From Photobacterium aquae (GTDB lineage: Bacteria > Pseudomonadota > Gammaproteobacteria > Enterobacterales > Vibrionaceae), in assembly GCF_001029445.1 (NCBI RefSeq), contig NZ_LDOT01000001.1, positions 62,001 through 126,000 on the forward strand: a DNA stretch of 64,000 nucleotides, in the 5' to 3' direction. This document shows positions 16,338-25,584 of this stretch, piece after piece. The notes beneath the pieces are model-generated. The model was not told where the DNA came from and ran no database searches. It saw only the letters and a program-made list of their open reading frames with translations. The position numbers were made by a program, and so were the translations under genes. Position 1 is the stretch's first letter. Each line of letters begins with the position of its first letter.

Positions 16338-18003
16338 GGTTAATTTCGCCCTCCGGCACCTCGCGCATCGGCATAGAGACCTGCATCTGATGACGCGGGC
16401 GATAGGTGATCTTAACGTGGTCATCATCCGGCCTCATAAGGCGCATAACATGCCCGCCTATCAGATCACCTACCTCTACGGGAACGGTGGCATCACCGCC
16501 AATATCGAGAATTTCATTGCCGTCGGCGTCCACGCCCTTGGGCATTGCGAAGACACACTGCTCACCATCTTGCCATTGCAGATAGAGATGGCGGCCGCCG
16601 AAGCGATTGAACCCCGTCGGTTTCACTGCGATGCGCTGTCGATTACCCCTACCAGCCAACACGATTTCGCCGTGGAAACTGACCCACCAACAGGTGTTTA
16701 AACGGCCTTTAAACTGGGCCAATAATTGCCTGAGCTGCCAACATTCCTCGCGACCGGATGCCAACCAATCGATGATGGTGCTGTACTCGCCGAGATCCCG
16801 AGTGGCAATCATGACCGGCTGGCCGCTGTCGGTCGTGCGCTCCTGCCACGAAAATGCGATATTGATTTTTACCCCGCCGGACTTCCCGCGCCTTATCACC
16901 ACCGGACGCCCCAAATATTCACGAGTAAAAGCCATTGGGCGATTTGATAGCGAGGCAATAGACGGAGATGCGACCGATAACGGCTGGCTATTGACCCAAC
17001 GGATTTGCTGCTCGGCCCTTGCGCCATGTCGGACGGACTTGAGACCATCAGGGGCAATGACCGCAATGGCTGGCATCACCACCGCATTGCGGCGATCAAA
17101 CGTCAGCGGGCGCTTGAGCAGCAACACGTCATCAGCCACCTTGTCGATAAAAGCGACCTCATAATGCTCGGCATCGAGGTAGACCACTGCCATCCCATCG
17201 GGCTGGAAGTCCCGACAGCGAAGGTCGGTGCGGATTTCGCTCTCCCCTGCCCTCACAGATACCGGCGGGGTGGCATCGGTCCACACTGGGACCACATGGC
17301 GATTCTGCCCCTGTGCTTCGTAGCGCGCCGTTTGTTCGGCGGCAACACGCACCGGCAGGTTATAGCGATAGTCGAGGAACTGAATGGGGAGCTCGGCATT
17401 GCACAGACGCTGTTCACCGGAATGGGTTTCGACAATGGCCGTGAACCATTGCCAAGATTCAGACACCGGGTAAATCGGCGGGTACGGCCACAGCGCTACC
17501 TTGGTGCCCACCACATTCAAGGTGGTGCTTACCGCTACTTGGCTAAAGTTAAAGCACCACTCGAAACGGGCATCGATATTCATCTCGACATGCTGAGAGA
17601 CCTCAAGGGTAACCGGCCAGAACCCCCCATAGGGCGGCAATACCGCCCCCAGCTTGGGGCCATTAATAGCCAACCCCTTATCGCCCTCTTTGATAAGATC
17701 GAGCAGCGACAAAGGGACGGTATAGGTACTCCAGATTTCGACAGGCACATCAGAGGGATTAACAACAAAACCAAGATCAACCGTGCGGGGTGAGATAAAG
17801 AGGGTATTTTTAAAATCGCGCTCCCAAAAACCAAGCAACTCATACCCCTGGCGGACTGGGGCAGTATGCCCGCGCACTCCCCAATACTCAGAACGTCCCC
17901 ACAATAATTCACCGTATTCAGCGAAGGGTATCGACTCCGGCAACGGCGGTTCCGAATACTGCTCAATCCAAAAATATTCTCCGGCAAAATAACCAACACT
18001 CAT
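16312..18003 (-). CDS. Phage tail protein, probable distal tail/receptor-proximal component
   Basis: 563 residues, beta-rich, without a catalytic motif. It contains WYPYPPIYPVS-like aromatic-proline stretches, a central region EIRTDLRCRDFQPDGMAVVY and a C-terminal half (FTREYLGRPVVIRRGKSGGV to LLAQFKGRLNTCWWVSFHGE) that resembles the conserved distal tail protein of B3/D3112-like phages. It lies between two tail proteins of unknown type and the BR0599-family gene. Assignment as structural rests mainly on gene order. Confidence 0.7.
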   Translation of the reverse strand: MSVGYFAGEYFWIEQYSEPPLPESIPFAEYGELLWGRSEYWGVRGHTAPVRQGYELLGFWERDFKNTLFISPRTVDLGFVVNPSDVPVEIWSTYTVPLSLLDLIKEGDKGLAINGPKLGAVLPPYGGFWPVTLEVSQHVEMNIDARFEWCFNFSQVAVSTTLNVVGTKVALWPYPPIYPVSESWQWFTAIVETHSGEQRLCNAELPIQFLDYRYNLPVRVAAEQTARYEAQGQNRHVVPVWTDATPPVSVRAGESEIRTDLRCRDFQPDGMAVVYLDAEHYEVAFIDKVADDVLLLKRPLTFDRRNAVVMPAIAVIAPDGLKSVRHGARAEQQIRWVNSQPLSVASPSIASLSNRPMAFTREYLGRPVVIRRGKSGGVKINIAFSWQERTTDSGQPVMIATRDLGEYSTIIDWLASGREECWQLRQLLAQFKGRLNTCWWVSFHGEIVLAGRGNRQRIAVKPTGFNRFGGRHLYLQWQDGEQCVFAMPKGVDADGNEILDIGGDATVPVEVGDLIGGHVMRLMRPDDDHVKITYRPRHQMQVSMPMREVPEGEINHGESSDGA

Positions 18004-18005
18004 GG

Positions 18006-18905
18006 CTAGATATCATCTTCTAATACAACAAAGCCAATCTCAGCATCCTGATGATTACACCGAGAGAAAGCTCGCCAGTTTTTCCCCTGATAGTCGATTT
18101 GATCCCCTGTACTCAATAAGGCCATAGAACAAAAGCGTATATACGGGATATCGACGGCTGGCCGCCAGCCGTTATTCATTTTGCCCATGACACAAGGAAG
18201 AAAAACGGTGGTGGCGCTCTGGCGGAAAACAAACTTTTCTATCTCATAAGGGTCATGAACACCTTCCCCGTAGAATGAGTTCTTACCCCATACCCCGAGC
18301 AAAGGGGGCAACAACGCGGGATCGCCTCCACCAACAGGCTGCCAATGCCCGCTCCCGCTATCCATGTACCAATTATTAACGTACGCCCTCTCATGGTGAC
18401 GCTTTTTTCCACCAAGGAACGCCCCAAAAAAACCGACATTGTGATCAAACCAATCGGCAGCGGCCCACTTGCCGCGGATACCATGGTGCTCACTACCGAT
18501 CCCCACCGCTGTCCCACCACCGTAATTTAAACACTCCCCGGTATTGGGGTTCATTACCGTGACAATGAAATACTCCTGCCCGGCAATAAAATGAAAAGCA
18601 GATGGCCAAACAATCCGCCCACCACTCCAATTTTGCCAAACACACTTGGCATTCAATAGCCCCGGCCAAGGACCACCGGCATAAGCTTCACCCAAATAGA
18701 AATCGATCCCTTTTTTGTAACTATTCGGGATGGCATTCCAGCCCAATGCCAAGCCTATCTCAGTATTTTCGACCACCGCTTTACACAGACTATTGGCATT
18801 TCCGTCCCTAAGCTGCCAGGGCAAGGCAGGATGCGCACCCAAAAAAGCCGCAAAGGCCCGATGCAAATCCTCCGGGCTGTCACATATTTCCATTTGATAC
18901 GCCAT
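18006..18905 (-). CDS. Phage tail-region protein, unknown
   Basis: 299 residues rich in Gly, Trp and Tyr (GEAYAGGPWPGLLNAKCVWQ, FHFIAGQEYFIVTVMNPNTG, WAAADWFDHNVGFFGAFLGG). No signal peptide and no enzyme motif. Its start overlaps the stop of the next upstream gene by one base. Composition and place after the tape measure suggest a virion surface protein. It and its upstream neighbour are of similar size and both aromatic-rich, but I could not align them with confidence. Confidence 0.6.
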   Translation of the reverse strand: MAYQMEICDSPEDLHRAFAAFLGAHPALPWQLRDGNANSLCKAVVENTEIGLALGWNAIPNSYKKGIDFYLGEAYAGGPWPGLLNAKCVWQNWSGGRIVWPSAFHFIAGQEYFIVTVMNPNTGECLNYGGGTAVGIGSEHHGIRGKWAAADWFDHNVGFFGAFLGGKKRHHERAYVNNWYMDSGSGHWQPVGGGDPALLPPLLGVWGKNSFYGEGVHDPYEIEKFVFRQSATTVFLPCVMGKMNNGWRPAVDIPYIRFCSMALLSTGDQIDYQGKNWRAFSRCNHQDAEIGFVVLEDDI

Positions 18906-19747
18906 TACATTAACTCCACAGCCATGAAATCACGGTAACCATTTCGGTGTATATTCTGAACAACCAGAAGCTGACGGGCATTCTCGGGCACTGTGATCTG
19001 TTGCAGTGAGGAGGTATTGTGACCGTCGATATAGTAACAGCCGATAAACTCCCCCAACGCCCCGTGCGTTTCATGCAAGAGCGTCATGGGCATGAGCCAA
19101 TGATCGCCATTTTCATACGTCCAGCCGTTCTGGCACAGCGATGAGCGGGTCATGTTCGGATACACCAATTCAGGCGTGATATAACTATTATCAATCCACA
19201 ACACCTGCCGCCCCGCATGCCGCAACCACTGAAAAGTGGAATAGTCATTACCTTGGCTAGACCACCGCCCATCCGGATTAACCCCCTCACCATAACAACC
19301 GACTTGGCGAAACCAGTGCCCCAACGCACAATAGTTTTGTAATTTCCCGCAGTAAATAACATGGGTCGTCATTGAGACTTGGGCCACCACAATGATTCTG
19401 GCGTGATTGACAACCAGCCAATATTCAATCGGGTGTTGCCACAAATACATATATTGCAAAGCCGTGGCATTGGGCTGGCTTTCAAATAACGCGCCTTCTG
19501 AATACAACGGCCCAGAAATTAATGCCCAGTTATATCTCGCCGCCCCAATGTCATAATCCGATTTAAAACCACAAATAAAATATTCATTGCCGCTGGGCCC
19601 CGTCGACGAGAGGATCAGCTCGTCATTTTGAATACCATCGGGATCTTTCACCCAGCGTTCCACTGTCCAGCCGTTAGCCGAGGCGAAGACTTTTAATTTC
19701 TCCAACAGGTCACGATAACCGGCTGCAGTGCCCTTTTCCCATGCCAT
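18905..19747 (-). CDS. Phage tail-region protein, unknown
   Basis: 280 residues, again aromatic-rich (YNWALISGPLYSEGALFESQ, LQYMYLWQHPIEYWLVVNHA, STFQWLRHAGRQVLWIDNSY). It lies directly after the tape measure gene, where B3/D3112-type phages encode tail proteins of uncertain role. No domain I can name. It is probably virion-associated, by position. Confidence 0.6.
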   Translation of the reverse strand: MAWEKGTAAGYRDLLEKLKVFASANGWTVERWVKDPDGIQNDELILSSTGPSGNEYFICGFKSDYDIGAARYNWALISGPLYSEGALFESQPNATALQYMYLWQHPIEYWLVVNHARIIVVAQVSMTTHVIYCGKLQNYCALGHWFRQVGCYGEGVNPDGRWSSQGNDYSTFQWLRHAGRQVLWIDNSYITPELVYPNMTRSSLCQNGWTYENGDHWLMPMTLLHETHGALGEFIGCYYIDGHNTSSLQQITVPENARQLLVVQNIHRNGYRDFMAVELM

Positions 19748-19777
19748 CCCTTTTTCTCCCTGTCCTTTATTTCCAGT

Positions 19778-22579
19778 TCAACTTAAACGTGTCCGGTTTC
19801 GCTGGACGATTTTCACCACGGCTTGTTCGCCAGCATCGCTACGCAGGTAGGCTTTCAGTTGCTCCTGATTATCGAGGAACGCGACATGCACTGCTGGGGC
19901 GGCGACGTTGATGTTTTGGCTGCCGCCCATGCTCTGATGCTGCATCCGCTGGTTTTGTTGAGTCTGTTGATATTGCTGGGTTTGCATGGTTTTCATTTGC
20001 TGCATCATGCTGACCATCCAGCGGAAGTTGTCGGCCTGCTTGGGGTTGAGCACCATTTCATCTTTACGCAGCATCCAGGTGCCTTCGTTCTGAGCCGGTA
20101 CGCGGTCAATACCATCATGGGCTTGGCCTTGATAATTCGAACCACTGATGACCGACGCAATTTTCGCCCCTTCTGCGGCGGCTTTCGCCATCGCGGGGAT
20201 CGCCATGTACCACGGCTGTGCGGCTGAGGCTTCTGATAGCGCCATCCCTAAATTCAATCCTGCTTTTGCCACCACAAAGGCTTTGCTGACAGCAAACATA
20301 AGGCGGTATGCATTTGACTGCTCGCCCGCGACGGATTTAGCAATACCGGCTAACCCGTCAGCCATGTCGGCGGAGCTGTTGAGAACTAAATTATTACGTG
20401 CATATTCTGCGGCAAGACGCTCTTCCCCTGCCTGACGTTCAATATCCGTCAGGTTGGCTTCATGGTCAGCCCGCAGTATTTCCCGATTGGCAAAGTATTC
20501 CCGTTCAAGTTCATCTTGCAGCTGGTTGTTATCTTGGGCTTGGGCATACGCAGCCTGAAACGAGGCCGACAACTGTTGCAGTCGCTCGTTATAGGCATAT
20601 TGTTCTTGGATTTGCGCCTGATTTTCCATATCAGCCTGCATGGCCAGCCGCATCAACCAAGCGGTATTCAATTCGTCAGATTCCCGATAGAACGCATCTA
20701 TGGTTGAATTATCTAGACCCGAAGCATCTTTGCCCTGTAGTGAGTCCAGCTTCTCGGCTTCCAGCAGTAGCTTCTTAGCCAGCTCTTCGTTAATGCCTTT
20801 TAGGGCTCCGTGTTCAATGTCATACCGCAGTTTGGCCGCTTCAGACGTTTCGCCAAACAAAGCAACTTGCCGCTGCATCAGGGCCAGTTGCTGCTGGGCG
20901 GTTTTAGTGTTTTTGTCATCACCTAGCGGCTTCAAAGAGGGTTTCGGTTTATCCAGATCTACCCAATCGGTAGGCAGGCCATCATTAAAAATGGTGGTCT
21001 GCTTGGCGGCGATTTCAACGAGCTGCTGATCGAGAGCCTGCGCATGGGCATTTAGGCTTTCAATTTTACTGCGGGAATCTACCCGGCCTGCGGCATCAAG
21101 GTACTGCAAACTGCCTGACAGCTGTTCAACTTGCTGACGGGTCTGCGCCAGTTCGGCTCTCACCGCATTGGCCTGCGTGCCAAGCTGGCTGATCATCACT
21201 CGGCGCTGGGCGTCATTTAAATCACGAAAACTGCCGGATAGCTTACTAACTTCATCATCAAGGTTGATTGTCGGGGTTTTCGCCTCCGTTGCTTGCAAGG
21301 CAAAGTAACCTATCGCTGATGCGGCCAACATAACCACCCCAGCAGGCCCACCGAGAAATGCCATGGTGGCATTCAAGGCACGACCGGAGACGCTGGCCGC
21401 CGCTTGAGCGGCTGATAGCTGGTTTGTGGCTGCGGTTAACTGCCCCCTCGCGACTGCTAGCGCCTTCTCTCCACCAGTGCTTCTAAAAATAAACGCATTG
21501 GTCAACTGCAAGGTTTCTAGTCGGGCGACTTCTGCGGCCGTGACAGCAATCGTGGCCTGACTCTGTTTGATTAACGCTGCGATTTGGGAGCGGGTTGCCA
21601 GCATGTCGCGGGTCTTAGCGGCAGTCATGTTCATTAAGGCTGCGGTGCCGCGGCCCAGCGCCAAGGCCAACGTCACCCCGACGGCGGTTGAAACCAGTTC
21701 GGCGTTACCGGCTAACAGATCTAAGCTGTCGGTTAATGACAGCACCAACGGCGAGAACGCATCCGAGATAGGCTCCTCGAATGCCACCACCGCTTGAGTG
21801 TAGGCTGTCGAGAGATCGCCATACATGGCATTGACGTTACCTGCGGTTCTGGCGGCGGCCCCATCATAGGAAGCCAATGCCTTGACCAAGGTGTCAGCAA
21901 AGAAATCTGAGGTCACTTTGCCATCATTAACAAGTTTACGAAAACCACCCGATGCCAATCCGGCGGCTTTATCCATCCGAGTCAACAAGCCGGGTAAGGG
22001 CTCGACGGTCTGGTTAAGCTCTTCCGCTCGCACAATCTGGCTGGCCATCGCCTGCTGCAAACCGAACATCGACTGGCCAAGCTGATCGTTGGTGGCACCA
22101 TAGGTGGCCGCCGCATTGCTCATCCCCTCAAAGATGGCGATCGTCTGCTGGCGGGTGATCATCCCTGAGTCTTCTATCGTGGCAACACGGGCATAGCTGC
22201 CCGCCATGCCAATCAGCGCCTTGTTGTGCTCTTTACTGACGTCAATCAGGTATTGCTCAGTTTCCAGCCATTGCTGCTGACCGCCAACCAAGGCTGTGAT
22301 TTGGGTACGGATATCCTGATACGCGCCCAACCGCTCGGTGGCCTGCTGGGCGGCGGCGATAGCCGAAAAACCCGCTGCGACGCCGAGCAAGTGGTTGCGC
22401 AGACCGAGCATCTGCCCTTCCAGTGCATCGGACTGGCGGGTCATGCGCTGCATTTTTCCATCAGCCACCTGAACCTGTGAGCCCAACTGGCCGACCGCCT
22501 GACCCGCCCCCTGTACCTGCGGGATAAACTGACGGGTCTCGGCATCAAATTTCAGGGTGAACTTAAGGTTGTTAGTCAC
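19778..22579 (-). CDS. Phage tail tape measure protein
   Basis: 933 residues. It sets tail length and is packed in the tail tube. The N-terminal ~230 residues carry the tape-measure domain (QATERLGAYQDIRTQITALV, GMSNAAATYGATNDQLGQSM, ALASYDGAAARTAGNVNAMY). Two hydrophobic stretches (about residues 290-312 and 408-425) could contact the host membrane, and long helical Gln/Ala-rich segments follow (FREL-like repeats, LREYFANREILRADHEA-type coiled coil). The C-terminus is Gln/Met-rich. It starts within the last 8 nt of the frameshifted tail chaperone gene, the usual order. Confidence 0.9.
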   Translation of the reverse strand: MTNNLKFTLKFDAETRQFIPQVQGAGQAVGQLGSQVQVADGKMQRMTRQSDALEGQMLGLRNHLLGVAAGFSAIAAAQQATERLGAYQDIRTQITALVGGQQQWLETEQYLIDVSKEHNKALIGMAGSYARVATIEDSGMITRQQTIAIFEGMSNAAATYGATNDQLGQSMFGLQQAMASQIVRAEELNQTVEPLPGLLTRMDKAAGLASGGFRKLVNDGKVTSDFFADTLVKALASYDGAAARTAGNVNAMYGDLSTAYTQAVVAFEEPISDAFSPLVLSLTDSLDLLAGNAELVSTAVGVTLALALGRGTAALMNMTAAKTRDMLATRSQIAALIKQSQATIAVTAAEVARLETLQLTNAFIFRSTGGEKALAVARGQLTAATNQLSAAQAAASVSGRALNATMAFLGGPAGVVMLAASAIGYFALQATEAKTPTINLDDEVSKLSGSFRDLNDAQRRVMISQLGTQANAVRAELAQTRQQVEQLSGSLQYLDAAGRVDSRSKIESLNAHAQALDQQLVEIAAKQTTIFNDGLPTDWVDLDKPKPSLKPLGDDKNTKTAQQQLALMQRQVALFGETSEAAKLRYDIEHGALKGINEELAKKLLLEAEKLDSLQGKDASGLDNSTIDAFYRESDELNTAWLMRLAMQADMENQAQIQEQYAYNERLQQLSASFQAAYAQAQDNNQLQDELEREYFANREILRADHEANLTDIERQAGEERLAAEYARNNLVLNSSADMADGLAGIAKSVAGEQSNAYRLMFAVSKAFVVAKAGLNLGMALSEASAAQPWYMAIPAMAKAAAEGAKIASVISGSNYQGQAHDGIDRVPAQNEGTWMLRKDEMVLNPKQADNFRWMVSMMQQMKTMQTQQYQQTQQNQRMQHQSMGGSQNINVAAPAVHVAFLDNQEQLKAYLRSDAGEQAVVKIVQRNRTRLS

Positions 22580-22907
22580 GGCGGTTGAGTTCCTCGGTCA
22601 TCGTCTGGGCGATCAGTTTGAGCTTACGGTAATCATCGGTATCGACCGTGCGGCCGGAGAGTTCCGCATCGGCTCTGACCTGACTGGCATCCATCCCCAA
22701 ACACACCGAGCCATTCCAACGCAGGAACGCGGGTATATCTAACCACCATTCCAGTACGTTCTGGTGTTCATCCCAGACGGTGATCACCTCGGGCTCTGCC
22801 TCGACCTTGGCGAATGTATCGGATTCAATGCCCCAACTGGCCAGTTCGTCCTGCCAGTCCTGATCGTCTTTTGCCGTGGCGGGACGACGTTGGATCGCCG
22901 CCCGCAC
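22572..22907 (-). CDS. Tail assembly chaperone GT extension (DUF1799-like), made by -1 frameshift
   Basis: 111 residues if started at the GTG at 22907 (RAAIQRRPATAKDDQDWQDE, then PAFLRWNGSVCLGMDASQVR). The frame is open upstream through LLDAV to the slippery heptamer in the previous gene, so the natural product is probably a fusion with the upstream 110-residue chaperone. Such G and GT proteins hold the tape measure during tail assembly and are absent from the finished tail. The position directly before the tape measure gene fits. Independent initiation at GTG cannot be excluded but lacks a good Shine-Dalgarno. Confidence 0.75.
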   Translation of the reverse strand: MRAAIQRRPATAKDDQDWQDELASWGIESDTFAKVEAEPEVITVWDEHQNVLEWWLDIPAFLRWNGSVCLGMDASQVRADAELSGRTVDTDDYRKLKLIAQTMTEELNRRD

Positions 22908-22912
22908 GGCAT

Positions 22913-23245
22913 CTAGGAGTTTTTTGTGCTGGCGACCCCGCTCATCGCCTTCATGTAGCCTTGCAGCGCTCCGGCGGTGAAATGTTGGTTTTGGCAGGCA
23001 GCCGTCAGGTTGTCGGGGGTGAATGGCAACGGCTCGCCGTCTTCGTCATGGATCCCACTCCAACCCAACACCACCTCACTAAACAGTTTGCTGTCGCCTT
23101 GCTGGCTCATCTGGCGGAACTCATCGCTGTTCACCAATTTAAAATCCAAGGTGATATCGCAGGTTTGCACCTTGCCGCCATCCATCGGCACCGCAATGGT
23201 GATGGGCCACTTTTTAACAATGCGCTCTTTGACTAACTGAAACAT
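22913..23245 (-). CDS. Tail assembly chaperone G
   Basis: 110 residues, starting MFQLVKERIVKKWPITIAVP, with the typical chaperone core VLGWSGIHDEDGEPLPFTPD. It ends GVASTKNS just after a slippery sequence and two nt short of the next in-frame-shifted ORF. Expected to bind the tape measure together with its frameshifted long form. It lies between the tail tube and the tape measure genes. Confidence 0.8.
   Translation of the reverse strand: MFQLVKERIVKKWPITIAVPMDGGKVQTCDITLDFKLVNSDEFRQMSQQGDSKLFSEVVLGWSGIHDEDGEPLPFTPDNLTAACQNQHFTAGALQGYMKAMSGVASTKNS
22919..22925 (-). promoter_or_regulatory. -1 programmed frameshift site A AAA AAC
   Basis: Read leftward, the zero frame is ACA AAA AAC TCC TAG, so the heptamer A AAA AAC is in the exact phase for simultaneous -1 slippage, with the stop codon one codon later. 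After slippage the frame reads LLDAVRAAIQRR into the DUF1799-like ORF. This is the classical configuration for tail-chaperone G/GT fusions. Confidence 0.85.
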
Positions 23246-23286
23246 GGTTTACGTCCTTACGGATTTAAAATGTGTTTAAACACTGT

Positions 23287-24222
23287 TTAACGGGTAAAGA
23301 ACTGATCGCTGTTGGCAATGACCGTCAACGGAATACTGTAGGTTTGGGTGCCCTCCTGCTCGCCATAAGTCGGGCGGCCGAACTGCACCTGCGAACTCTG
23401 CCAGCCCACCTGATTGCCGACCGGGCCATTGCTAAACACCAACTCGTGTTCGCTGCCTGCCTGTGCCAACGCAAAGACATCCAACTGCGCCAACTCCGGC
23501 GCTTCTATCACCATGGTGGCGGTCGGCTTGTAGTCGGTGATCATCACCTCCTCGTGACCGACATACTCCTGATACGGCACTTGGTTGGCTTGATCGTATT
23601 CGAGCGAAATCAACTTGGTAGCCGTGCCGTCGATGGTAAAGCTGGCGTTCTGCACCCCGATTTTGAGCGGCGTCACCCACGCACTGAAATCCGGCACTGG
23701 GTTGGCCATTGTCACTACTGGGGCAAACAGGCCGGTAAACACAAACTTGATCCCCCCGAACTGCTTGGCCGTGGCATTGAACGACACACTGCCCCGCGCC
23801 CCGACTATCTTGTGCAAACTGCCGGACTGAAAGAAATAGAGCGTCAGGCTACCGGTTGCCTCTTCATCAATGCGGTAGAACGTCTCTGACTGGGCGGCGT
23901 TTTCTTCCACCGTGCGCAGACAGGCTTTCATCAAGTTGCCCCATGGCGCGGCCTTGGCCGGATCGTTCGAGGCCGCCAAATCCACGGTAAATTCCACGGT
24001 GACGTAGGTTTCAGTCATGATTTGCGGGGATTGCCCCATCGCCCCGTTGTCATATTCGAGGCTTTGGGATTCACCGGCTAACGGCGTGATAGAGAACTCA
24101 CGCCCCAGCACATGCTGCATGGTTGCGGCTGGAACACCGTTTTCATCCGGTGTAAAAGCATCAAGGCCGTAGCTAGTTTCCAGACCAAAGCCGATAATTT
24201 TCTTTCTGTTTTTACGGGCCAT
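23287..24222 (-). CDS. Major tail tube protein
   Basis: 311 residues from MARKNRKKIIGFGLETSYGL. It forms the stacked rings of a long flexible tail. Family-like features: GFGLETSYGLDAFTPDENGV at the start, then GREFSITPLAGESQSLEYDN and TYVTVEFTVDLAASNDPAKA, and a C-terminal beta domain with EGTQTYSIPLTVIANSDQFF. No sheath gene accompanies it, so the tail is non-contractile. The frame is open 22 codons upstream, but the chosen start matches the end of the overlapping upstream gene (24212). Confidence 0.8.
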   Translation of the reverse strand: MARKNRKKIIGFGLETSYGLDAFTPDENGVPAATMQHVLGREFSITPLAGESQSLEYDNGAMGQSPQIMTETYVTVEFTVDLAASNDPAKAAPWGNLMKACLRTVEENAAQSETFYRIDEEATGSLTLYFFQSGSLHKIVGARGSVSFNATAKQFGGIKFVFTGLFAPVVTMANPVPDFSAWVTPLKIGVQNASFTIDGTATKLISLEYDQANQVPYQEYVGHEEVMITDYKPTATMVIEAPELAQLDVFALAQAGSEHELVFSNGPVGNQVGWQSSQVQFGRPTYGEQEGTQTYSIPLTVIANSDQFFTR

Positions 24223-24646
24223 ACGCGTTTTGATCCTCGGTATATTCAGTGACAAAGTTATCCAGCCAGCTCGCCCGGCCGCTTTCAATCGTCAGCAGGC
24301 GACCGCCGCCGAGCCAATACGGCTCGAATTCCTCCGCCCCCGACCAGCCAAACAGGCGTTGTCGCAACGCTTGGCGCAGGGGCTGGAGGTCTATCGGCTT
24401 GCCGTTGCGAGACGTATCTACAATCACCACCCCGACCGTGGCGGTGAGCGATTGCAGGTAAGCGCCAGAGCCGCGTACATCCGGCGCTGGCGTTTCCCCC
24501 ACCAGAAACACATACAGCGCAGGGGTTCGGGTGGTGCCGGTTTTCTTCACATCCAACTGGCTCAGGGCATCAATCTCGCTGACATCCTTCCACGGCGGGT
24601 TGCCTTCCTTGAGGCGGGCCACCGTCAGTGCCACCACATCTTCCAT
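24212..24646 (-). CDS. Head-tail joining/tail terminator protein (Mu gp37-like)
   Basis: 144 residues. The pattern DVVALTVARLKEGNPPWKDV, TRTPALYVFLVGETPAP, ATVGVVIVDTSRNGK and LRQALRQRLFGWSGAEEFEP is that of minor tail terminator-like proteins that follow gp36 in Mu-like phages. It should cap the tail tube and connect it to the head. It overlaps the tail tube start by 11 nt. Confidence 0.75.
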   Translation of the reverse strand: MEDVVALTVARLKEGNPPWKDVSEIDALSQLDVKKTGTTRTPALYVFLVGETPAPDVRGSGAYLQSLTATVGVVIVDTSRNGKPIDLQPLRQALRQRLFGWSGAEEFEPYWLGGGRLLTIESGRASWLDNFVTEYTEDQNAYGP

Positions 24647-24662
24647 CAGATAAAATCATCCA

Positions 24663-25091
24663 TTAGATAAAGCCCTTGCCGTTCTGACGGCTGAACACCG
24701 CCCCCGCACTGGTCATGGTTGCGGTATTGTGGGTTACCGGTTGGTGGTGATTGCGGTCTAGCCCCAGCTGCAACACCCCGCGCCCGACCTTTTCCATATA
24801 CCCGATGGCCTCGGCATAGCGCTTGGCGGCTTGGTGTTCCTCACCCAGCTGGTCGTCATAGAGGTAATAGCGGGACAAGTCGCAGGCAGTGCGGGTAAGC
24901 ACCCGAGGCACGACCGGCAACGGCAGGTCATAGCGGCCGCCGAGATAGCCATCAATGGTGGCGCTGGCATCGTCCATCACCTGATTCAGCACGGAGTCGA
25001 CAATGCCGCCAGCATTACCGTCACGGTCGGTCAGCTCGGTCAGTTCATCTTCGCCAAAGCGGGCAACCATGTCGTCACGAGTACAGTACAT
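24663..25091 (-). CDS. DUF1320 family protein (Mu gp36-like)
   Basis: 142 residues beginning MYCTRDDMVARFGEDELTEL, the DUF1320 signature, followed by DASATIDGYLGGRYDLPLPV and CDLSRYYLYDDQLGEEHQAA. In Mu-like phages this protein is a head-tail connector of the gp6/adaptor type. Its neighbours on both sides (gp35-like and gp37-like) keep the Mu order. Confidence 0.88.
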   Translation of the reverse strand: MYCTRDDMVARFGEDELTELTDRDGNAGGIVDSVLNQVMDDASATIDGYLGGRYDLPLPVVPRVLTRTACDLSRYYLYDDQLGEEHQAAKRYAEAIGYMEKVGRGVLQLGLDRNHHQPVTHNTATMTSAGAVFSRQNGKGFI

Positions 25092-25162
25092 ACGCGATCC
25101 TTGTTTAAAGCCGTTAGGGGCTAGGTTTTAGGGGCTAGTCGTTAAGAGCAAGGACTAGAGTT

Positions 25163-25504
25163 TTACGTCTTACTCGGCTTTGTGGTTGTTTGGGTGGTCG
25201 TTGCTTGGGTGGTGCTTGCTTTGGCGGTGGCCTGCTTTTTCTTGGCTATGCCTCCAGATACACCTGTTTGAACCAAAGCCCCTGCCGGATCGTTAGCCGG
25301 AGCTGTCGGCGCTGGGTCATCTTGTGCTGTTCCAAGTAGCGCCAGACGCGGGTCGGCTTCCAACATGGCCAGTTGCGCATGGGTGATCGTGCCAGCCGCC
25401 AGCGTATTTTCACCGGCTTTGAACGCCAACCCAGCACGGCGATAGCCATTGTGTGCCAGGCTTTTAACAATAAGGGCTTGAGTGATGAGATTACGTTTTT
25501 CCAT
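25163..25504 (-). CDS. Mu gp35 / FluMu HI1506-like protein
   Basis: 113 residues. The N-terminal half (ALIVKSLAHNGYRRAGLAFK, then THAQLAMLEADPRLALLG) is the HI1506 N-terminal domain of Mu-like prophages. The C-terminal third is low-complexity Thr/Gln/Lys/Ala (for example KASTTQATTTQTTTKPSKT). It lies between the major capsid gene and gp36; the function is unknown, probably minor capsid or connector. Confidence 0.8.
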   Translation of the reverse strand: MEKRNLITQALIVKSLAHNGYRRAGLAFKAGENTLAAGTITHAQLAMLEADPRLALLGTAQDDPAPTAPANDPAGALVQTGVSGGIAKKKQATAKASTTQATTTQTTTKPSKT

Positions 25505-25584
25505 AACATGAATGTCTCCGCTTATATGAGGCTAATTCTCGATACTCGACTCTCTAAACTTGCTACTCAGCCGCCGTTCAGTGA

